A DNA stretch of 22,630 nucleotides from Leifsonia xyli. Its GTDB lineage: Bacteria; Actinomycetota; Actinomycetes; Actinomycetales; Microbacteriaceae. The stretch lies in NCBI GenBank assembly GCA_003243275.1, contig QFQR01000016.1:1-22630 (forward strand). Reading direction: 5' to 3'. Below, piece after piece: positions 7,317-13,955 of the stretch. The notes under the pieces were generated by a model, which saw only the letters and a list, made by a program, of their open reading frames with translations, searched no databases and was not told the origin of the DNA. Both the position numbers and the translations under genes were made by a program. Each line of letters opens with the position of its first letter. Position 1 is the stretch's first letter.

Positions 7317-8318
7317 TCAGACGATCGGAACCCAGTTCGGATCGAGCTCCAAGGTCGCCCCGAGCCTGAACCCCTTCGCGATCCAGTTCGCCTGCGAGAC
7401 GACATGGCGGATCGCAGCCTGCATGGGCAGAGGATCCGGTCGCGATGCCCGCTCGTTGACGAGCGCGACGAGCCTGAGCTTCGCCTCGGCATCAGCCGAG
7501 TAGCGCATCGCCGGCCAGATCGCGGCCCGCGCGGCCGCGAGATAGGCGAGGATGCGCGCGCCTTCTGCCGCATGGCACAGGGGCCGGGGATCGTCGCTCG
7601 TGGTCTCGGCGAGCACCATCAGCCGGTCGGCGATGGCGATCATCCGCGCGAATCGATCGACCAGACCGGAGAGGGTGGGATAGGCGTCGACGAACCCAGT
7701 CCAGCGCGCGATCTGCGCATCGCCAAGGGACGCATCACCTCCGGCCAGCGGCAGCGCGTCGACGAGGTCGAGCCGCGATAGCGGCCAGCTGCCGAGGCCA
7801 CGATCCGCCATGGACGGAGCGACCGGGCCGGGAGGCACGACGAGCTCGCCGACCGCGAAGGCGGCCCGGTGCAGCCTGATGCGGGCGGCATCCTCGACCG
7901 AGAGCATCGGCGCGACACCATAGTCGGTGTCATCGCCATGCATGCGCGTCTCCCGGGCCAGAGCCCGCTTCGCGTCGGCATCCGCGACCGTGTCGGTCGG
8001 CCAGATCGCCACCATCGCGGTGCAGCTCAGGGCCACGATCTTGAGCCCGACCCGTGCCATCTTGATCTCATGGGTCTGTTCATGGCCATAGGGCAGCCGT
8101 GCCGCCTCGTCGTCGCAGCGTTTCGCCTCGCGAGCGAACAGCATGAGATCGGGCCGGCCGTCGCGGAAGGCGATGAGCTCGGCGAGCGAGGGATCGTCGC
8201 CGAGCGCGTCGGTCACCCCGGCGAGCGGGTCGCGGATCGGTCCGAGCGCGCCACCGCCTCCATCCTGCCCATCGCCGACCAGCGGTACGAGGCCGCGATC
8301 CCGGTCGTTCTTCGTCAT
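7317..8318 (-). CDS. WPA-motif helical protein D (333 aa, unknown function)
   Basis: This is the full-length paralogue of the 333-aa gene C. Matching landmarks are DPSLAELIAFRDG at 42-54, GLKIVALSCTAMVAIWPT at 91-108, RAAFAVGELVVPPGPVAP at 151-168, SWPLSRLDLVDALPL at 177-191 and AAEGARILAYLAAARAAIWPA at 250-270, followed by ADAEAKLRLVALVNER and DPLPMQAAIRH. The motif occurs twice (106-108, 268-270), each time followed by an A-x-AK segment. The start MTKNDRDRG (8316-8318) is chosen because it aligns with gene C and gives the same length; the open frame upstream to 8423 crosses the hairpin and the conserved non-coding block. It is soluble, helical and lacks a signal peptide. By eye the two proteins are around 40 percent identical, much less than the DNA of their 5' flanks. 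Confidence 0.82.
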   Translation of the reverse strand: MTKNDRDRGLVPLVGDGQDGGGGALGPIRDPLAGVTDALGDDPSLAELIAFRDGRPDLMLFAREAKRCDDEAARLPYGHEQTHEIKMARVGLKIVALSCTAMVAIWPTDTVADADAKRALARETRMHGDDTDYGVAPMLSVEDAARIRLHRAAFAVGELVVPPGPVAPSMADRGLGSWPLSRLDLVDALPLAGGDASLGDAQIARWTGFVDAYPTLSGLVDRFARMIAIADRLMVLAETTSDDPRPLCHAAEGARILAYLAAARAAIWPAMRYSADAEAKLRLVALVNERASRPDPLPMQAAIRHVVSQANWIAKGFRLGATLELDPNWVPIV

Positions 8319-8334
8319 GTCGAAAACTTTCTCA

Positions 8335-8394
8335 TTGGGGTTACGACCACTTGGCCGCGCTTCCCTTCCGTCCCCCGGAATCGACAAAGGCGCC
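8335..8394 (-). repeat. Conserved intergenic block, copy 2
   Basis: Second copy of the 7211-7269 block, placed identically just upstream of its gene (17 bases from the start here, 16 in copy 1). It carries the same TTGGGGTTACGACC, TTGGCCGCGC and GGAATCGACAAAGGCGCC segments. The conservation in non-coding DNA suggests either a recent conversion event or a functional leader or regulatory element. Confidence 0.85.
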
Positions 8395-8406
8395 GTCGCC
8401 GGCGCC
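8383..8406 (-). terminator. Intergenic hairpin before WPA protein D
   Basis: GGCGCCG (8389-8395) and CGGCGCC (8400-8406) pair perfectly around TCGC. On the minus strand TTTGTCGATT follows. It lies 29 bases after the stop of the exonuclease gene. The weak T-tract suggests attenuation or RNA processing rather than complete termination. Confidence 0.55.
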
Positions 8407-8435
8407 TCCTGCGTCATCGACATCTGCCCGCTCGC

Positions 8436-9842
8436 TCAGGCTGCGAGCGCGAAGAACCGGTCCCGCTCTTCAAGCCAGCGCTCGATTGTATCGAGAAGCG
8501 CATGCCGATCGGCATCGCCTGCCGGAAGGGTCTGACGCAGGGTCGCGACCTCGCCGAGCGCCTTCGGCAGGGTGAGCCAGGGCACGTCGGCTTCTGCCGT
8601 CAGCCGCTCGCGCAGCCAGCCCTGGCCCTTCTGCCAGGCGATCGCAGACAGCGATTGCGGCGCCTCCAGCAGCATCAGCCGGTTGGCGAAGGCTTTCAGC
8701 CGCTCGTCACTGAACCCGGCCGCAATCGCCGGCCGGTCCGTCCAGGGCGAGGCATGCCAGCGGGTGCAGGCCCGGGCATCGTCGTTGGAGATGAACCCAC
8801 AGGAATAGAGCGTCGCCTCGTGGTAGGGCGAAGGCTCGCGATCGGCGAAGCGGCTCGCCAGGGCCGTGGCGAGGTTCGCCCGGAACCCCGCATGATCACG
8901 AATGCGGGCGGCGCGCTCGTTGTAGAGCGCGAGATCGCGTTGGTCCTCGGCCAGAGCGTGGCGACCCTGCTCGAAAGCGACCAGGATCGGCTGGGCATTG
9001 GTCTTGATCGTCCGGATCGGCTTCGATCCCGCTCTGGAGAAGAGCGCGACGATCTCCTCGGCCGGGAGGTCGAGATACTCTGCCGGATCGATCGTGAGGT
9101 CGGCGGCGGCCCAGGAGGTCGCGACGGTGGGGTTCGGCGTGACGCCGACGACGGGCGTCAGCTGCGAGACGCCGCCGAGCAGCATGATATCGCCGCTGGC
9201 CAGCATCCGGTTCGGTACACTCTTGTCGGCAAGAGCGAGCATCATCGTGACGGTCGACGGTGCGACCTGGCGCAGATGCCGGAACAGGGCGAGCGTTGCC
9301 TTCGTGTCGGCCATGGCATCATGCGCCTCGTCCTCGGAAAGCGCGATGCCGTTCGCCCGGCAGAGCTCGCCGAGCCGGAAGCTCGGCTTGCCCATGCCAT
9401 TGAGCGGGACGGTGATGGCACCAGGCTCCAGCATCGCCACCGCGCGGACCATGGTCAGCAAGTCGGCGCGGCGGTGGCCGTTCAGCGAGGTCGCATAGGG
9501 CGGCATCAAATGGCTGAAGAAGGCGTGCCGGAGGATCTCCTCGTCATAGCGCAGGGTGTTGTAGCCGATGATGGTCGCCGGCGCCCATGCTTCCAGCGCC
9601 CGGGCGATGATGCCGAGCATCTCGGTCGAGGAGAGCGGCGCCTGTTCGAGCTGCTCGGGCCGGATGCCGGTGGTCATGAGCGCGCCGGGCGACGGCACGA
9701 TATGCGCCGGGAGCCGGCAGCGCAGCGAGAGCTCGCCAAGAGGCCGAAGATCGACATCGGTGTGGATCGCTGCCGCCTGCAACGGCACGTTCCACTGCGG
9801 TTCGAGACCCGTGGTCTCGAGGTCGTAGATCACGAAGGACAT
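8436..9842 (-). CDS. Exonuclease I (SbcB)-like DEDDh 3'-5' exonuclease
   Basis: This 468-aa protein matches E. coli ExoI (475 aa), which degrades single-stranded DNA 3' to 5' in recombination and repair. Exo motif I is YDLETTGL with Asp7 and Glu9; motif II is IIGYNTLRYDEE with Asp100; motif III is AHDAMADTKA with His174 and Asp179. All five DEDDh residues are therefore present. Other ExoI landmarks are PSPGALMTTGI (50-60), KPSFRLGEL.RANGI (152-166) and a helical C-terminus ending WLEERDRFFALAA, as in the SbcB C-terminal domain. The start is ten bases after the stop of the preceding small gene. Alphaproteobacteria usually do not rely on SbcB, and its place inside an island cluster suggests a specialised rather than housekeeping role (inference). 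I withhold the symbol because orthology to chromosomal sbcB is not shown. Confidence 0.9.
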   Translation of the reverse strand: MSFVIYDLETTGLEPQWNVPLQAAAIHTDVDLRPLGELSLRCRLPAHIVPSPGALMTTGIRPEQLEQAPLSSTEMLGIIARALEAWAPATIIGYNTLRYDEEILRHAFFSHLMPPYATSLNGHRRADLLTMVRAVAMLEPGAITVPLNGMGKPSFRLGELCRANGIALSEDEAHDAMADTKATLALFRHLRQVAPSTVTMMLALADKSVPNRMLASGDIMLLGGVSQLTPVVGVTPNPTVATSWAAADLTIDPAEYLDLPAEEIVALFSRAGSKPIRTIKTNAQPILVAFEQGRHALAEDQRDLALYNERAARIRDHAGFRANLATALASRFADREPSPYHEATLYSCGFISNDDARACTRWHASPWTDRPAIAAGFSDERLKAFANRLMLLEAPQSLSAIAWQKGQGWLRERLTAEADVPWLTLPKALGEVATLRQTLPAGDADRHALLDTIERWLEERDRFFALAA

Positions 9843-9852
9843 CGTCGCGCCC

Positions 9853-10311
9853 TCAGTGCTTGCTCTCGGTGCCGGGCGTCACCGGCACCTTGGTCAGGTT
9901 GATGCCGAGTTCGCGGGCATCCTGCTGCATCGCGGCCTCGACCATCCAAGAGGTGCGCGTCCGGCGAATCTCGTCCTCGTCGAAGGCGATGGCCTCGTAC
10001 ACCATGATCTTGGCCTCGAAGTGCTCGGTTTTGCGGGCCGGCGCCTCCGCCAGCATGAAGGCGAAGAAGCGGGCGGTCGCCCGCGCCCCTTCCGCCAGTT
10101 GCAGGCCGGTCAGGCCGGCGTGCTCCGGATACGTTCGATCAGCCTGCTGCTCCAGCAGCAGAGCATGCGCCATCGCTTCCTGCCAGAGCCAGTAGAACCG
10201 CTCCGGCCGGTCCGTCGTCATCCGGTAGCTGCGCGTATACCGCGCCAAGTGTTCGCCGCTCGGGCGCGCCTCGTCCCGGGCGGTGTCGCCGCCCTCGTTA
10301 TTCCTCGTCAT
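9853..10311 (-). CDS. Small helical protein, first gene of the island cluster (152 aa)
   Basis: No recognised domain. The product is soluble and mainly helical: FYWLWQEAMAHALLLEQQAD at 39-58, LQLAEGARATARFFAFMLAE at 70-89, APARKTEHFEAKIMVYEAIA at 90-109. The EGAR...PAR...AK spacing resembles the repeated unit of the four 313-333 aa proteins downstream, with Ala-Pro in place of Trp-Pro, so it may be a one-unit member of that family. Its first residues, MTRNNEGG, also resemble MTKNNQGG and MTKND of the two 333-aa proteins, which is why I take ATG at 10309-10311. An ATG two codons earlier (10317) is possible. It ends ten bases before the exonuclease and is probably co-translated with it. Confidence 0.72.
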   Translation of the reverse strand: MTRNNEGGDTARDEARPSGEHLARYTRSYRMTTDRPERFYWLWQEAMAHALLLEQQADRTYPEHAGLTGLQLAEGARATARFFAFMLAEAPARKTEHFEAKIMVYEAIAFDEDEIRRTRTSWMVEAAMQQDARELGINLTKVPVTPGTESKH

Positions 10312-10393
10312 TCCCATATCCGTTCGGGCTCGCTTCGACCCGGAACGGCTCTGTCGGCTCAGGCTCGCGGGGGTTCCCAGAAACGGGTTCCTG

Positions 10394-11020
10394 TCACCTT
10401 GTTTCTTTCCGTATCACTTCGTTGCACATGCGGACCGCCTCGACCATCTCCTGCAGGCGACCTGATGGGCGGGATGATCGAACTTCTGCTCCTGCAGCCA
10501 CCTCAGATAACGCATGGTCCAGGCCTTCGTCCGCGAGAAGACGCGTCCGTGCTTGAGCATGAAGCCAGTTACCTGTTGGCGATGGACGCGTTGGGTTTAG
10601 ACCGCAGTGGGCCGGGCGCGAACCAGATCACGCATGGCCTCGTGTCCCGCATCGGGCCCCACACCGCTGTGAGCTCTCCGGCTCGCAAGAGTCTCGCGAG
10701 GGCGATGGCGTCGCGCCGGTTCGTCTTAACCCGGTTACCCGGCTTCCTCGGGATCAGCGAAGGCGCCACGACTGTGCAAGGATGGCCGATAGAGGTGATA
10801 AGGCGATGCAGCCCGTATCCCGTCGGGCCCGCCTCGTAGCAAAAGTGCGCCCGATCGCAGCTCGCGGCAATCCGCTTCACCACCCTGCGCATGCTTTCTT
10901 CCGCCGCGTCACCTCGCCGAAAAAGCGCACCTCGCCGCCGCGCTCACCATCACCCGCAACGATAGCGTTCCGCATCTTCGCGACATCAATCCCGACCAAA
11001 ACTTCACTAAAATGTTCCAC
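10394..11020 (-). pseudogene. Decayed IS110-family transposase
   Basis: Fragments of a DEDD (RuvC-like) IS110 transposase occur in order but in different frames. A GTG at 11018-11020 begins VEHFSEVLVGIDVAKMRNAI..GDGERGGEVRFFGEV. After a frameshift near 10895 comes RVVKRIAASCDRAHFCYEAGPTGYGLHRLITSIGH...IPRKPGNRVKTNRRDAIALARLLRAGELTAVW. After another shift near 10665 comes HEAMRDLVRARPTAV, an in-frame TAA, then RVHRQQVTGFMLKHGRVFS..AWTMRYLRWLQEQKFDHPAHQ. A third shift near 10460 leads to ALQEMVEAVR and a stop near 10394. The C-terminal transposase half with its catalytic serine is missing. Intact family members are about 340 aa; about 210 aa remain. It marks past mobile-element activity beside the cluster's 5' end. 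Confidence 0.88.
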
Positions 11021-11297
11021 GGCTCGTCCTCCTGCGGTGAGGATCGGCTCGGCCACTCCGAGCAACCCTCGAAGGCGCAGTGTGGGCGAGCCACTCCGGC
11101 TCAGCGGACACGTTCTTTCAGCATCGAGATCGATGATGCCTCGCTTCTGTTCGAGCAACAGATCCGTCGTTATAGCGGCGAGACGACCAGATTCCGGTGC
11201 AATGCCGAACAATTCCGTGCAACCCTTCCATGTGCTAGGTTCCTTTGCGGAACCGAGCACGATGGGCGCTCAAAGAACAGGAAGAAGACAGCTTCCG
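11021..11297. other. Non-coding gap upstream of the IS110 relic and the 140-aa gene
   Basis: I see no convincing gene here. A short hairpin GCTCGG..CCGAGC (about 11045-11062) lies just upstream of the transposase start. In intact IS110 elements this flank encodes the bridge RNA, so part of the gap may be a relic of it, but I cannot identify loops or an element end. The distal part (about 11200-11297) probably holds the promoter of the 140-aa membrane protein; TTCCGT and TAGGTT spaced by 17 bases near 11215-11245 are only a weak match. Confidence 0.3.
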
Positions 11298-11720
11298 ATG
11301 CTCAATTTGGTCCTGTTTCTCGCGTCGATCGTATTCGTATCCGTCGTGCTTGTTTTGCTCGTTGTCCGCTCCTTTCCGAGGGCACCCGAAGTCCGACGTC
11401 GTCTACATGCCCTGTCGTTCATGATCGTACCATGGGGTCTTGCGATTCTCTCGGGTCCTTTCGTGATCGACCATCATGCGGTCGGCACGGACATTCGTGC
11501 ATGGATGATTACCGGCCAGTACACGGCCATGGCGCTTCTATTCGGTATTGCTACTGCCGGCGTCGTTCGGGCGCGGGGCGCGAGGGGATTCGCATCAGCG
11601 ATCGGCGTCGCCAATATCATCCTGCTCTTCCTGTTGGTCGGCGCCAGCGTCACGATCATTGACCCCGGGTCTGAGCAACGCTCAGCGGGAGTGAGGGAAC
11701 CGAGCGCCGCCCACTCTTAG
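11298..11720 (+). CDS. Small four-helix membrane protein (140 aa, unknown function)
   Basis: The product begins MLNLVLFLASIVFV and has four hydrophobic stretches: residues 1-23, about 41-58 (FMIVPWGLAILSGPFVI), about 73-90 (YTAMALLFGIATAGVV) and about 99-120 (GVANIILLFLLVGASVTII). A polar tail of about 20 residues follows. I do not recognise a family. The start has AGGAAGAAG roughly ten bases upstream. The open frame extends upstream to 10782, but that part crosses the IS110 relic and is not coding. A hairpin CTGAGC-AAC-GCTCAG near 11671-11685 lies inside the last codons. Confidence 0.7.
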   Translation: MLNLVLFLASIVFVSVVLVLLVVRSFPRAPEVRRRLHALSFMIVPWGLAILSGPFVIDHHAVGTDIRAWMITGQYTAMALLFGIATAGVVRARGARGFASAIGVANIILLFLLVGASVTIIDPGSEQRSAGVREPSAAHS

Positions 11721-11863
11721 CAGCCGGCGCCGATCCGAAGACCATAGCGCACATGGTCGTGATCGATCGCGCGGTGAAGGATGCCGATCGCAATGCAATG
11801 CAATCCGCATCAATTGCCCGGGTCGCCACCGGCACAGCATGATGGCCGCTCGAGGAGGCGGCG
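11721..11863 (+). other. Short intergenic gap
   Basis: No gene is supported. One frame reads PLLAAGADPKTIAHMVVIDRAV, reminiscent of an ankyrin repeat end, but it lacks a start and stops after about 40 residues. The ribosome-binding site of the next gene, GAGGAGG at 11852-11858, is at the right end. Confidence 0.4.
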
Positions 11864-12691
11864 ATGAGCGTTTGGAGTGATTGGCTCGACCGGGCATATG
11901 CCATTGTCGAAGACCTCAGGCGTCCGAGGCCAACGGGCATGCCGGCGCCGGATCGTTTTCCGCCGGAGCCATGTGACCCGCCCCTTGGGCCGGACATCGT
12001 GGCGCTGGCATCCGTGCTCGACTGGCGATCGCCGGACTTGCAGGGAGCGCTGCGCGGCGAGGATTGGCGCGAGGCGCCGGCTTCGTTCATGGCGCTCTGC
12101 GAGCGCGCGGAACGCTCTGAGCGGTTTCGCGAAGCCTGCCACGACCATCGCCGCAGCCCCTCGCAGCTTCTCCTTGGCGCGCTGCATATGGTTGCCTTCG
12201 GCCGGGCTCCTGAGGCTTGGCGGGGGGAAACCATCTCCCGACTCCCAGAGCGTCTATTCCCCGTGCTCGGCCTGGACTGGGCGAATTTTACTCGGCCGAG
12301 GGCAACAGCCGAGGCAAGCACATCGCCCGGCCAGCTTCTGTTGACGCTCGCTCCTCAGCTCGACTGGAGCGATCCGGAGTTGCGACGAGGATTGGTCGAC
12401 GAGGTCTGGACGCCGCCGCCGATGCTGCGCGAGCTGGTCGAGGAGGCGCGCAAGTGCTCAGATGCGACGCCTCTTTACGAACTCGGCGTCGCGCTTCCCG
12501 CCCATACGCTGACGCTCGGCTGCCTCGCCCTGCTGCGCTCGCTCGACGATCCCGCCATCGGCGAATTGCCTTGCCCGGCAGCCGGCGGATCGGTTCGGGA
12601 TTTCCCGGCTACCGTGCAGACGGCGATGTTCCTGCTCTTTGACCTCAAATGGCCGCCCGAGACGCCGGGCGCCCCGGTCGGCTCGGTTTAG
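11864..12691 (+). CDS. Protein with internal duplication, unknown function (275 aa)
   Basis: I do not recognise a family. Two units of about 65 residues align: VALASVLDWRSPDLQGAL...SPSQLLLGALHMVAF at 46-112 and LLTLAPQLDWSDPELRRGL...LPAHTLTLGCLALLR at 159-225. Each has an LDW-s-P-[DE]-L core, an EdW/EVW..P segment and a hydrophobic helix at the end, so the protein is a tandem repeat of a helical domain. There is no signal peptide or membrane segment. The start has a strong GAGGAGG five bases upstream. The stop overlaps the stop of the convergent membrane-protein gene. Confidence 0.85.
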   Translation: MSVWSDWLDRAYAIVEDLRRPRPTGMPAPDRFPPEPCDPPLGPDIVALASVLDWRSPDLQGALRGEDWREAPASFMALCERAERSERFREACHDHRRSPSQLLLGALHMVAFGRAPEAWRGETISRLPERLFPVLGLDWANFTRPRATAEASTSPGQLLLTLAPQLDWSDPELRRGLVDEVWTPPPMLRELVEEARKCSDATPLYELGVALPAHTLTLGCLALLRSLDDPAIGELPCPAAGGSVRDFPATVQTAMFLLFDLKWPPETPGAPVGSV

Positions 12692-13815
12692 GTCGGCGCC
12701 TGCGGGTTTTCAGTTCCACTCGCATTGCGCCAGGCCTCCCAGGCTTCGGCGAGCGCCGGGTGAAGCGTCCGACCGTCTTCGGCCTTCGCCGAGGCCGGCA
12801 GGCGCAGGGGGGCGGTCTCGCCGATGTCGATAATGAAGTCGGCTCCGCCGGCGGCCGGCGGCTCGATGCGCCGAACCTCCGGCCAGGCGACGCGGCGGCT
12901 GCGGCCTTCGAGATCGCCGAAGAGGTCGCCTGCGGCATTCGGCAGGGCGGTCGCGGTGAAGCCGTCCGCCTCGATCGTCGCGACCGGCCAGGATGTTTGC
13001 TGGCCTCGGGCGCGCCATGCCCGGAACGCGGCGGCGACGATCACAAAGGCGAAGAACGCGATGATTCCGCTCCAGCCCAGAAGCGTGAGAAATGCCTTGA
13101 GGTCCAGATCGGCGCTCTTCACCGTCGCTGCGGTCGCGGTCAGCAGGAGAGCGAAGACGGCAGCGCCCGCGAGCAGCACGCCGCCACCGAGCACGCGCCA
13201 GATCGGCGGCGCCGTCCTGACGAGCGGAACGAAGAACGTCCCGGCGGCGGCCCGGACCGCTGACGAAAACCCGGCCAGATAGCGTTCCCGAGCGGCGAGG
13301 ATCGTGGCGTGCGGCGCCGCGCCGGCCTCGCTGCGCGCCTGCTCGGGGATTTCGTAGATGGTCTTCTGAACCCCGTCCTTCTCCACGACCGTAACGGGAA
13401 ACAGGCCTGTCTCCTTGACGGAACCGATCGCGGCGACGTCCCGCCAGGGCACGAAGCGGCGGCGGCGCGATCCCAGAGGTCCGGGACCGGCATAGGGATA
13501 GGGGTCGATGACAACCCCGCCGGCCGTGACGACGAGCGGCGTGATCCGTCGTGCGGCGGCGTCCGGATCGCGCCCGGCCCGCCATGCGTTCAGATGCATG
13601 GCGGTAAAGCCGAGGCCGGCCGCGAGCATGATCAGCCCTCCGACGCCGCCGAAGAGCAACGGGATGGCGTTCGACAGCGTCACCGGCTCGGTCACGAGCC
13701 TCAGCAGGAAGAGAATGGCGCCCGCGAAAGCGCAGACGCCCAAGATGGAAAACAGGCCGATCGGGCTGCGAAAGCTCTTGCCCTCGATGCTGAAGGCGAC
13801 GCTTGCTTCGTCCAT
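12688..13815 (-). CDS. Duplicated membrane protein with PH-like soluble domains (375 aa)
   Basis: Four membrane segments in two pairs: about 20-41 and 50-75, then about 205-229 and 245-266. After each pair comes a soluble beta-rich domain: VVTAGGVVIDPYPY...RRRFVPWRDVAAIGSVKE (about 95-136) and TIEADGFTATAL...RRVAWPEVRRIEPP (about 283-322). The repeated [VA]W[RP][DE]V..I element resembles bacterial PH-like domains attached to membrane hairpins. The protein therefore looks like an in-gene duplication. No enzymatic motif is visible. The start ATG at 13813-13815 has GGGGGA upstream. It is the last gene of the minus-strand envelope cluster and its stop overlaps that of the convergent 275-aa gene. 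Confidence 0.82.
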   Translation of the reverse strand: MDEASVAFSIEGKSFRSPIGLFSILGVCAFAGAILFLLRLVTEPVTLSNAIPLLFGGVGGLIMLAAGLGFTAMHLNAWRAGRDPDAAARRITPLVVTAGGVVIDPYPYAGPGPLGSRRRRFVPWRDVAAIGSVKETGLFPVTVVEKDGVQKTIYEIPEQARSEAGAAPHATILAARERYLAGFSSAVRAAAGTFFVPLVRTAPPIWRVLGGGVLLAGAAVFALLLTATAATVKSADLDLKAFLTLLGWSGIIAFFAFVIVAAAFRAWRARGQQTSWPVATIEADGFTATALPNAAGDLFGDLEGRSRRVAWPEVRRIEPPAAGGADFIIDIGETAPLRLPASAKAEDGRTLHPALAEAWEAWRNASGTENPQAPT

Positions 13816-13955
13816 CTCATCCCCCGCACTTGTCAGACGCCGGGCGAGACGGCATCGCCGCGCGCCTCGGTTTTCGAGATTATCCTATGGTCAGCACCGC
13901 CGGAAAGCGCAGCCGACCAATTCTTGCATCGCGAACGCCACCGCGCATCGCCGGC

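Noticed and set aside
7869..9902. 677-aa open frame on the plus strand opposite the exonuclease and protein D
   Set aside because: It is a GC-driven shadow. The minus frames encode recognisable ExoI motifs and paralogous proteins, while the plus translation is Arg/Gly/Asp-rich without any domain.
11786..11804. Short tandem repeat of AATGC before the 275-aa gene
   Set aside because: Only about two and a half units; too short to call a repeat feature.
11700..11835. Ankyrin-like stretch PLLAAGADPKTIAHMV
   Set aside because: There is no start codon with a ribosome-binding site, only one partial repeat, and a stop after about 40 residues. Chance resemblance is likely.
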